Of a DNA stretch of 64,000 bases, positions 47,518 through 58,335 are shown piece after piece. The stretch's first letter is position 1; every line of letters starts with the position of its first letter. The stretch comes from Pogostemon cablin (lineage: Eukaryota; Streptophyta; Magnoliopsida; Lamiales; Lamiaceae). The notes beneath the pieces were generated by a model. The model worked only from the letters and a program-made list of their open reading frames with translations. It ran no database searches and was not told the DNA's origin. Both the position numbers and the translations under genes were made by a program. The stretch covers positions 11,525,117 through 11,589,116 of the forward strand of contig CM043009.1 in the NCBI GenBank assembly GCA_023678885.1, in the 5' to 3' direction.

Positions 47518-49991
47518 CGAATAAGATTTCTACAGTAGTGTTGGTCAGTTAATGAGATTACTTTTTATTGCGTCTATTTTAAAAAGGTCCCCCTTTGCTG
47601 TTTCTAGATTAATCAGGTAGGGGCTCCATAGTAAGGTCAGTCGGTTAGTTGGTTAATAGTTCCAACGTTTACCGACACACATATCATCGACTGATCACTC
47701 TATATACTTGATGATGAGATTATTTTTTAACGCATCTATTTTCAAAGGTCTCCTATTACTATTTCTAAATCAGTCGGGTAGGAGTTCCACAGTATGGTCG
47801 GTCGGTTTGTCAGTTAGGTGGTCCATTAATAGTTCCAACCTCAAACAACCCACATGTCATCAACCGGTCGCCCTGTAAAAATGAAAATGTGATTAATTTT
47901 TAATGCTTTTACTTTCAAAAGGTCTCCCTCTACTATTTCTAGATCTGTCGGGTAGCAATTCTACAGTAGGATTGATCGTTTGATCGGTCTAGTGGTCGGT
48001 TAATAGTTCTAATTTATACCAATCAACATATCATCGATCGATCGCCCTGTAAACTTGAGAATGAGATTACATTTTATCGCGACTATTTTTCAGAGGTCTC
48101 CCTTTGGTATTTCTAAATCAGTCGGTAGGAGTTATACATTTTTACAAAGGTCCCTCTTTACTATTTACAGATTAGTCGGGTAGGAGTTCCACAGTAGGGT
48201 TGGTTGGTTGGTCGATTTGGTGGTTAGTTAATAGCTCCAATGTCTACTGAACCACATATCATCGACCGATCGCCTTTTAAACTTGATAGTGATATTACTT
48301 TTTATCAGTTCTATTTTCTAAAGGTACCCTTTGCAAATTCTCGATTAGTTGGGTAGGATTTCTACAGTAAAGTTGGTCGGTTGGATGGTCTGGTGGTCGG
48401 TTAATGGTTTCTATATCTATCGACCAATCGCCATATAAACTTGATAATGAGATTACGTTTTATCTCGTCTATTTTTCAAAGGTCTTCCTTTGCTATTTCT
48501 AGATCAGTCGGGTAGGAGTTCTACAGTTTCTCCAAAGGTCTCCCTTTGCTATTTCAAGATCAGTCGGGCAGGAGTTCCACAGTAGGCATGGTTAGTTGGT
48601 CGGTTGTCGGTTATAGTTTCAATGTCTACCGATCTACATATTATCGACCGATCGCCTTGTAAACTTGATAGTGAGATTATTTTTATCATGTCTATTTTTC
48701 AAAGGTCCCGCTTAGCTATTTCTTGACTAGACGGGTAGCAGTTCTATAGTATGGTTGATCCTTTGGTCGACCTGGTGGTCAGTTAATAGTTCCAATTTCT
48801 ATCGACGAACATATCATTGACTGATCGCCCTGTAAACTTGAAAATGTGATTACTTTTTATCGCGTCTATTTTCTAAAGTTCACTCATATATTGCTATTTC
48901 TAGATCTATCGTTTAGAAGTTCTACAGTAGGTTAGTCGGTCTGTTGGTCGGTTAATAGTTTCAATATCTACCGACCCATATATCATCGACCGATCATCTT
49001 GTAAACTTGATAATTATATTACTTTTTATCACGTATATTTTCCAAAGGTCCTCCTTTGCTATTTATAGATCAGTCGGGTAAGAGTTTTATAGTAGGGTAG
49101 GTTGGTTGGTCGGTCTAGTGGTCGGTTAACAGTTCCAATGCCTACCAACTCACATATCATCGATAAATCGCCCTGTAAACTTGTTAATTAGATTTATTTT
49201 TGTCGCGTCTATTTTCTAAATGTCCTCCTTTTCTATTTCTAGATCAGTCAAATAAGAGTTACACAGTAGTGTTGGTCAATTAACGAGATTACTTTTTATC
49301 GCGTCTATTTTCTAAAGGTCCCTTTTGATGTTTCCAGATTAATCGGGTAGGGGCTCCACAGTAAGGTCAGTCGGTTGGTCGGTTAATAGTTCCAACATTT
49401 ACTGATCCACACATTGTTGATCGATCGTCCTATATACTTGATGATGAGATTATTTTTTAATGCGTCTATTTTCAAAGGTCTCCCATTATTATTTCTAGAT
49501 CAGTCTGGTAGGAGTTCCACAATACGGTCGGTCGGTTTGTCAGATAGGTGGTCAATTAATAGTTCCAACCTCTAACAACCCACATTTCATCAACTGATCA
49601 CCCTGAAAATGTGATAATGAGATTAATTTTTAATGCGTTTACTTTCCAAAGGTCTCCCTCAGCTATTTCTAGATCAATCGGGTTGAAATTCTAGAGTAGG
49701 GTTGGTCGTTTGATTGGCCTGGTGATAGGTTAATAGTTCTAATTTCTTCCGACCCACATATCATCGATCGATCGCCCCGTAAACTTGAAAATGAGATTAC
49801 ATTTTACCGCAACTATTTTTCAAAGGTCTCCCTTTAGTATTTCTAAATCAGTCGGTAGGAGTTATATAATTTTTTCAAAGATCCCTTTTTGCTATTTACA
49901 GATAAGTCGGGTAGAAGTTCCACAGTAGGTTTGGTCGGTTGGTTGGTTTGGTGGTTGGTTATTAGCTCCAATGTCTATCGAACCACATATC
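47518..49991. repeat. Satellite array, block C
   Basis: Resumes exactly where block B was cut and parallels 8373-10221 followed by 24218-24850. The junction near 49360 is the empty site of the Athila insertion. It ends at the target of the third copia (atatc, 49987-49991). Confidence 0.95.
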
Positions 49992-51220
49992 TGTTGGATT
50001 GTATACTAAAAGTCTAGCTTTAGTATGAACAATGTCATAACAATATTTGAAATGAGAATCATATGATCAAATATTTTTGCATATTATAAATTGTTTATTT
50101 ATATGTTTGTGCAAAAGTCCATTTACTTTATATTGTAGATAATATGTTGTGCGACAACACGCAGAAGATCATATTATCGGTTTCCTTATAAAGTATAAAC
50201 AGATGCTCACAACTGAGATAGACGGGGACTATCTATCGGTATGGTTGTAGTGTGGTTTGGTATTAGTTTGTCTTGACTATAGAACCACATTAGTACACTT
50301 CTTTGTGTATTGAGTAGGACCGTCTGAGATCGTTCGACTTGTACTGTCTAAATAGAAGAACTTGATCTCTGTTATTATGGATGTTCGTACTCTTAATCCC
50401 TATACAATAACCTCGACACATAAGGCAGTATATATTTCTTTGATTCATCAATGGGTGAGATTTAAATGGATTAAATCAACAAACTCGGTGAGTTGGGAAA
50501 TAATGATGTCTCTATGGTGTGTTGTTGATTGTAGAAGGAATCCATGTCTGTCATAGGTTGATGATGTCCCCTAGAGGAGCTCATAAAGTTTATCATGTAA
50601 ATCTTGCAAGTGGATTAATTTCCGGCATGATAATAAGGTTGAGTGGTACTACTCTCGGATAAGATATTAATTAATTTGAGTTGTCAGTAACTTAATTAAT
50701 TAATGGACATTGTATATCTTAAACATGGGGATATTATCGAACTCATAATAAGAAGGAGCCCAGAACATAATTTGGGATTAGGGTGGCAGTTCAATAATAT
50801 TTCTTTAGTGGAATGATTTATTATTATTGCTTAAGTATAAGTTTTAGGCTAAACTTGGATACTTAACCAATGGGAGGCCAACACCCTAATTTCTCCTCCT
50901 GGTCCCTGTTGTAGTCTATAAATAGCCACCTCAGTAGCCTATTCACATGTATCAAACAAAAACTCACAACATACACAACTTATGTTTGAGAGTCGTAAGG
51001 GTGTGAAGGGGCTGCAGATTGAGTTCTCCTTGGTGATCGTTGCCCACACAACGTCAAGGAGAGGCTTAGATATACAACAGAAGATCAGAAGGTCGTTTCG
51101 CTGTTCATCCTCTACATCAAACCTGGTGGAAGGTAATTCTACTCTTGTTATTCCGCTGCAGTTAGAATTACTTGAAGTCCTAATTGTTCACGTTAGCCTT
51201 AATGATCCGAAACTCCAACA
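49992..51220 (+). repeat. Third copia 5' LTR (1229 bp)
   Basis: TGTTGG...CCAACA ends; identical in length to 57107-58335 with 4 substitutions, all in the right half. Confidence 0.96.
50917..50925 (+). promoter_or_regulatory. TATA box of the third copia LTR
   Basis: tataaatag, with the same box at 58032-58040 in the 3' LTR. It is better matched than the tatataag of the other subfamily. Confidence 0.7.
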
Positions 51221-51222
51221 AA

Positions 51223-51234
51223 TGGTATCAGAGC
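51223..51234 (+). other. Third copia primer-binding site
   Basis: tggtatcagagc two bases after the LTR, the initiator-Met type. Confidence 0.93.
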
Positions 51235-52975
51235 GCCGGTTTTAAGGCTAAACGTGACAAGTTAGGCTTGAGTTTGATGTGAATTATGTGAATTATTTTT
51301 TAATAATGATCACATGATGGTATGGATGTCGGTGTATGTAATCGATGGATATCCTGTGAAAATCCTATGTGTTATTCATGTATAACACATCCCGAACACG
51401 ATGATTTTCTGTTAACGGATGAACGATTGAACGACGAGGTGGAAGCCTTGAAAGCCTCTGCTATTCCATGTCAGTTCGACTTGATGATTAGGTCGAATTG
51501 ATTTGATGAAGTCGAATTGATTTTCTGTATGTTTACTGCCTCCAATTCGATCTCAATTCGAGGTGAGGGCCTGGTCGAATTGATGTTGTGCTGGACACAC
51601 GTTGCCTACCGAGCACCACGGGCATAATCAACAACGAGATTGAGCGGTGGTGTGAAAAGATGAAAGAAAGGCAACACAGCAGCGAGATGGTGGCTGAACA
51701 ATCGGTGAAAGCCGACTGGACAGGAACGGCACACATAGGCTGATGGCGTTGACGTGCTTGCAGTAAGATCGTGATGCGGCAGACGCTGCTGGTGCTCACG
51801 GGATTCTTGGCAGCTGGGCACGTCAGGAAGCATGGCTTGAGCAACCGGCGGCCACTCGGCTATGCCATGGCGTTCCAGCGGGTGACTTGCTGATGGGACC
51901 ATTAACATGGCTGTTCCCTCGTCGCTGGGGTTTGTAAAGAATCTGACAGCGATGGAGGGAAGGAAGTTAGCTATGCACAATGGTGCAGTGGCTGCTGGTC
52001 GACGACTCGTTTCAAATCAAGCATGGCTTGTTCCTGATCAGGGCTGTAGTTTTCCATCGGGTCTAGTAGCTTTCCGAGATAGTCTTCATGATTATGGTTG
52101 GGTCTGTGATGAAATGCTAAGGTCGGAGGCAGCAGCTGCACGCTGAAAATTGACTAGGCGAATGGCAGCAATCCGACTGTCATTTTCACGGCTGGATACG
52201 GACAACCATCGACATGAATTTCAATCAATAGTCCGGCGAACAACAGCTTCTCCATCTGGCAGCAGCACTACGGCAGTGATGAGTCTCCTTCATCAACGGA
52301 TAGCGGCTGGCGTCGGAAGTTGGCCAGCTGGTAGCTGCTGCCGGTTTGATGGCCGGCAGCGGACGACGTGGCTGAAAGTCGATGACCAAGTTTTTTTTTT
52401 CCGGCGATATCAGTTTGAAGATGCATTGGTTGAGATGTTGTCGACTGAAATTGTTGGAGGGAAGCTACATTTAATAATGAAAGTGGATCCATCAAATTAT
52501 TAAATAACAAAAAGTTGATGTTGATTGACCAACAATAGTGGTGTGCATAGTTATGTTTGTAGTGGTGATAAGGCCGGCTGTCTTCTCCACACAAATAAAA
52601 AAAAAATGTATAGTAGATGTTGATTTAGGCATGCATTATTATTATTAGTGATGCATGCATGGGCATGATTGTGTTGTCGGGAAGTGGACACAAAGTGGGA
52701 AATAAATAAAGACAAGTGAAAGGGAAAGGTCGGAGGATAATGGCAAGTTGATAAACACAATATATTATTGTGAGTTGTCGGCTGTGTTGTCGGTAATGGA
52801 AATGGTGGAGATGCTTCACACCAAGTAAAGACAAATTAGCATAAAACAAATGGGAGTGATTTTGATATGTGTTGTCGGCAGAAGCAACATGGTGCATGAA
52901 TAAATGGAAAATTGACGTGTGGATTTCAACAGGGGCCGGTATGGTGGAACAGGTTGACGAACAAAGAATCGAATT
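51235..52975 (+). other. Third copia leader with a unique insert-like segment
   Basis: From about 51540 to 52970 this shows no similarity to the leaders of the other two copia elements. The part at about 51600-52500 is visibly richer in G+C. Several 80-125-residue frames occur on both strands, but none has a motif I recognise and they overlap each other, so I do not call a gene. Similarity to the other elements returns at about 52975. Confidence 0.6.
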
Positions 52976-53144
52976 TGCCAATATATAACTGTTTATAATC
53001 ATTTAATTATTTGATTATTGTTATATATGCTTTGCATGATTCTCTGGGATTTACTGCATTATTTGTCGTAATAAGAACATGCTAAGTTGCGTATTTTAAT
53101 TTTAATATTATATGCATGTTATAAAACCCTCGGTGTTAAATAAC

Positions 53145-53159
53145 TAAGTGGGAGAGGGG
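53145..53159 (+). other. Internal polypurine-tract-like motif, third copia
   Basis: taagtgggagagggg, identical to 38477-38491, about 60 bp upstream of the hairpin pair. Confidence 0.6.
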
Positions 53160-53205
53160 ATTAGTTATAAATTCCCGCGGCCTCCATTATTGGTTTGTAA
53201 ATGAT

Positions 53206-53366
53206 GTGAGTAAACTTGCGTGTTGGCAATAGGCCTTCCTCCCTAACGGATGAGTTTATTCACGGATCACTGGTACAGACTTCATTAAATAATTATTGTT
53301 TGTAATGTGGCACACAAACTTGCGTGTTGGCATTGGCATTCCTCCCTAACGGATGAGTTTGTGTGC
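53206..53366 (+). other. Pair of stem-loops in the third copia leader
   Basis: Hairpin 1 pairs gtgagtaaact (53206-53216) with agtttattcac (53253-53263), with one G-U. Hairpin 2 pairs gcacacaaact (53310-53320) with agtttgtgtgc (53356-53366) perfectly. Compared with 38644-38700, both arms of hairpin 2 have changed together. Confidence 0.75.
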
Positions 53367-53749
53367 GATTCACTAGTACAAACTAATAATAGATGATTGT
53401 AGGAAGCTATCCGAGCGCGTGTGTACTTCTCCAACTGTAAGGCACACAAGCTCGCGCAGTGGACTTGGGATCAAATAATGGTATACACTTAGGTGTAAAT
53501 AATTGGTATCCTCCCCAACGGAGTCACTGCTATTATTTGCATGGCTAAAGAGGAACCGACTATTAATTATTTTGTCATAAAGTTAGGTTGACAAATGAAA
53601 TTAATGGGTAAAACCTTCTCTAGTAAATGTTCGGGTTTGTAAACGTCCACACTAACGTGGCTTGCAGACTTACGGTGCTTGAGATGTCGGTGAATTTTAT
53701 TTTTATATTGTTTTGAGGGAAACAATATAAAAAGATAAAATTCGAAGAT

Positions 53750-56700
53750 TTGATCAGATTATTTATTTGTGATTCTCTGAATTTCGAATGGTTTTATTTC
53801 ACTTATTGTTAACTAAAAGACATTATATTTACTTGTCCAAATTAGATGATTAGAAAAGAATCGTGGTTTTGAAAATTACTGCTTAAGAAAATACAAGTGT
53901 GTTCTCTCCAAGGACGGCTCATGATGCCTATTAAAGTCTCTAGTGAAGAGATGAGAGGTTCATAGAAATATGATAGTCTCATGTAACTCTTTGGATACTT
54001 GAGTAATTTAAAAGGCGCAAGATCATGATAGGATTTGATGAATGAATTGGAAATATATGGATTAGAAGTTGAAAGGGAAACCTAAGTCAATTTTATTCTC
54101 CATAATTGCCTAGATATTTTGAGAAAGTTTCACCTAAATACAATAAGTTGTATATGGTGGGAAACTTCTAACAAAACGTGTGGCAAAGTAAACCAGTTTC
54201 ATCAAGAAGTGTACAAGGATATTATCTTATTCACTAGTTGATTGAAACATGATTAATGATGGTGTTTACTAGCACGTTGTGTATAAATACCAGAATCATT
54301 AAATATTTTAAACATAGTGATGATAAGATAAATACACGGGTTAACTACGAGAGTAGTGGTTGTTGCAGTGGGAGTTTATCTTATGATAGGAATAAACGTT
54401 TGATTTTGAAGAATTGTCTTTATGTACATTTTCATAGAAAGAATTTTATTTCAGTTTCTATGTATTTACAGATCAATACTCTATTTTATTTAAATGACAT
54501 GGTCATTATAATGAAAGTTGAAGCTATAATCTGTAATGGTACGATAGTGACAATTTGTTCACTCTAAAATCATGTTTATCTCACGAATGCAATAAATAGT
54601 AATTAATAATGCATCTTCTAATATTAGTAAGAGAAAGGAACCTTCAAAGATGAACTAAACATATATTTGGCGTCTAAGACTTGATCATTTTACTTAAGTA
54701 CGATTCGAAAGTTGATAGCCGATGAACCGTTAGGTTTATTGGAAGTGGAAACTATCTGACTTGTGAATCTTGCTTGGAAGTGAAAATGATTAACTGCCTT
54801 TTAAAGGCTGAGGGTGTAGAGCCAAAGATATATATGTTGGAATTAGTTCATTCTGATTTAAGCAAACCTAACATTATCCAGACGAGAGGTGGTTAAGAAT
54901 ATTCAAAGATTATTCTAGATACCGATATATTTATTTGATGCACTGCATGTCTAAGTTCTTTGATTAATTCAAGAATTGCAAGGCTGGTACAGTGAAGTGT
55001 CATGAAAAATATATCAAATCATTACGATTCAATCGTAATGATGAATACCTCTTAGGATAGTTAGGAACTATTAATCAGAAGTTGAGATTAAATCTCAAGA
55101 AGTCTACACCGGACGAGACCCAGCTGAATGGTGTGGTGGAAAGAAGGTGTAAGTTCTTACGGTTATGATTAGAAAGATGATGAATTATTTGGAATTATTA
55201 AATTCATTTTATGGATATGCCCTAGATACAGTAATTCGTGAAATGTTTGTCTGTATATGGGATATCCTAGAAAAATGAAGGGTGATTTATTTAGTCCAAA
55301 AGATCGAAGGGTTATTGTTAACACAATAACTAGATTTTTGGAAAAGGACTATGTAATAAATCACAAACCCATGTACAAGTTGTTCTAAAGGAAGTGAGAG
55401 GAAAACACTAAGTAAAAGTACCAAGTGTATAAGAGGATATACCACAATGTAAACTGCAACGCGTGTCACGTCTGATACACAATTACGTGTAGTGTCTTGT
55501 CGTAGTGGGAGGGTTGTTTGACAACCCAAAAGATATATGTTTTGGGAGAGTCGTAAAACTTGGTCCCTGGTAAACATGGTATTGTCCCACGGATACGACA
55601 TAGCACTACAAGATAAAAATGCGGAATCTTAGTAAGTTGCATTGAATATTGAAATAGAATCTACGGATTCTAAATTAAGTCTGGGAGCTTATAAGACCAC
55701 TAAATGGTGTAAAAGCCATTGGAAGTGGTCATAGGAAATAAAAGAGGATCATACAGCAAGGTGAAAACCTTAGAAGCAAAGCTTGTTGCGAAAATGTACT
55801 CAGAAAGAAATAGTTCGATTATGAGGAAACATATTCGCTGGTAGCTATGCTAATGTTGATCCGGATTCTTTTATTTATTGCTGCTCATATTGAATTATGA
55901 GGAACAGAAAATAGATGTCAAGACAACTTTCCTGAATGGAAGTCTTGAAGAAAACATCTATGTGAAGCAACCAGAGTAATTCATTGCAAAGTACTAATAG
56001 CATTTTGATAATAAGCTTAAAAGTGTCCAGCGATGGACTAAAGCAAGCTTTGAGATCATGAAGCATCTGTTTTGATTAGGTAATCCAGTGGCATGGATTT
56101 AAATCAATGAGCAGATGAGTCTTGTGTATCGTAAAAAGTGACGGAAACGTGGTGGTGTTTCTTGTACTATACGTAGATAGTATCTTGCTCATTGGAGACA
56201 ATGAAAGAGTAATATCGGGCGTATGGGTACGGTTAATAAAGTGGTAGTGATAAGGATCACAAGAAAGGATGTTATGCTTAACTCAAGTTTCATAGATGAT
56301 ATAGTCCATACTCGTTTAGCATGAGAATTTATCTAAGTGATTGTGTCTTAAGACACAAAAAGAAGATAAAGAAGATGAAAGCAGTTCTTTATACTTCGGC
56401 GAATAAGGAAGCTTAATCTAAGGAATGCTATGAACGAAGTTGGATATCTGTTTTGCTGGATGCATGAACAGTGGGTATCAACGTAAACCGGAACAAGAAT
56501 GATGAACTGCTGTAAGAGATATATGAAGTGCCTGAGAAGGATTGAAAATCATATATAAACTTACTGAGCAGATTCGCTGCTTCTTGTGGATTACGTAGAT
56601 TTGGATTTTTTAATCAGATTGGATGGTAGTAAATTCTCCTCAAAGGTTATGTGTTTAATATTAGGAAGTAGAGTCATAATGTGGAGGAGTGTTATATAGA

Positions 56701-57060
56701 AATATATTTCAGACTCTAGACTCCATCATAGAATGATGATAAATTGGAGCCTATGAGGTAACCAAAATATCTATATGACTCTAGAAACTTCAAGATGGAC
56801 TTCGAAGTGTTTCTAAGTTTGCCCAAGGTAATCACAATTTACATTGATGATATTGGTGCAGTTGCAAACTTGAAGAAATCACAAGTCCATAAGGCAATTA
56901 AACACATGGAGCGCGAGTACCACCTGTTACGAGAAATCGTATGATGAGGGAAAGGTTGTTGTCGCCTAGATTGCATCGGATGATGACCTAGTAAACCATT
57001 TACAAGGACCTTAAGGCGAGAGCTTTTAATGGTCGTGTAATGGGAGTAGGAATCAGATGT
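53750..57060 (+). pseudogene. Decayed copia gag-pol (third element)
   Basis: Gag traces at about 53760-54240. Protease-end and gag-pre-integrase region at 54256-54860 (NKRLILKNCLYV, then FHRKNFISVSM, then LELVHSDL). Integrase traces continue to about 55380. RT is seen as IDVKTTFLNGSLEENIYVK from 55911, with its catalytic box at 56170-56181 encoding YVDS instead of YVDD. The RNase H end lies at about 56700-57060 with DDIGAVANLKKS and HMEREYHLL, cut by the double stop at 56942-56947 common to all three copia copies. No protein domain is open from end to end. Confidence 0.85.
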
Positions 57061-57094
57061 ATGGCAGAAGACATGACAGCATAGTCTTTTAGTA

Positions 57095-57106
57095 TAAGTG
57101 GGAGAT
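57095..57106 (+). other. Third copia polypurine tract
   Basis: taagtgggagat abuts the 3' LTR. Confidence 0.9.
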
Positions 57107-58335
57107 TGTTGGATTGTATACTAAAAGTCTAGCTTTAGTATGAACAATGTCATAACAATATTTGAAATGAGAATCATATGATCAAATATTTTTGCATATT
57201 ATAAATTGTTTATTTATATGTTTGTGCAAAAGTCCATTTACTTTATATTGTAGATAATATGTTGTGCGACAACACGCAGAAGATCATATTATCGGTTTCC
57301 TTATAAAGTATAAACAGATGCTCACAACTGAGATAGACGGGGACTATCTATCGGTATGGTTGTAGTGTGGTTTGGTATTAGTTTGTCTTGACTATAGAAC
57401 CACATTAGTACACTTCTTTGTGTATTGAGTAGGACCGTCTGAGATCGTTCGACTTGTACTGTCTAAATAGAAGAACTTGATCTCTGTTATTATGGATGTT
57501 CGTACTCTTAATCCCTATACAATAACCTCGACACATAAGGCAGTATATATTTCTTTGATTCATCAATGGGTGAGATTTAAATGGATTAAATCAACAAACT
57601 CGGTGAGTTGGGAAATAATGTTGTCTCTATGGTGTGCTGTTGATTGTAGAAGGAATCCATGTCTGTCATAGGTTGATGATGTCCCCTAGAGGAGCTCATA
57701 AAGTTTATCATGTAAATCTTGCAAGTGGATTAATTTCCGGCATGATAATAAGGTTGAGTGGTACTACTCTCGGATAAGATATTAATTAATTTGAGTTGTC
57801 AGTAACTTAATTAATTAATGGACATTGTATATCTTAAACATGGGGATATTATCGAACTCATAATAAGAAGGAGCCCAGAACATAATTTGGGATTAGGGTG
57901 GCAGTTCAATAATATTTCTTTAGTGGAATGATTTATTATTATTGCTTAAGTATAAGTTTTAGGCTAAACTTGGATACTTAACCAATGGGAGGCCAACACC
58001 CTAATTTCTCCTCCTGGTCCCTGTTGTAGTCTATAAATAGCCACCTCAGTAGCCTATTCACATGTATCAAACAAAAACTCACAACATACACAACTTATGT
58101 TTGAGAGTCGTAAGGGTGTGAAGGGGCTGCAGATTGAGTTCTCCTTGGTGATCGTTGCCCACACAACGTCAAGGAGAGGCTTAGATATACAACAGAAGAT
58201 CGGAAGGTCGTTTCGCTATTCATCCTCTACATCAAACCTGGTGGAAGGTAATTCTACTCTTGTTATTCCGCTGCAGTTAGAATTACTTGAAGTCCTAATT
58301 GTTCACGTTAGCCTTAATGATCCGAAACTCCAACA
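57107..58335 (+). repeat. Third copia 3' LTR (1229 bp)
   Basis: Same length as the 5' LTR with 4 substitutions, followed by the target copy atatc. Confidence 0.96.

Larger units (their letters stand above)
49992..58335 (+). mobile_element. Third Ty1/copia retrotransposon
   Basis: An 8,344-bp element with 1229-bp LTRs differing at only 4 positions and a perfect target duplication atatc (49987-49991 and 58336-58340). Its LTR is related to, but about 160 bp shorter than, those of the other two elements, so it is a distinct subfamily. The primer site (51223-51234) and polypurine tract (57095-57106) are intact. The coding region is full of stops and the RT catalytic box is altered. This is the youngest insertion in the window by LTR identity. 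Confidence 0.95.

Noticed and set aside
11880..51234. Primer-binding sites as tRNA genes
   Set aside because: Only 12-18 bases complementary to tRNA 3' ends are present; there is no cloverleaf around them.
51533..52760. Overlapping frames of 69-125 aa on both strands in the third copia leader
   Set aside because: They overlap one another on opposite strands, lack recognisable motifs, and lie in a retrotransposon leader.
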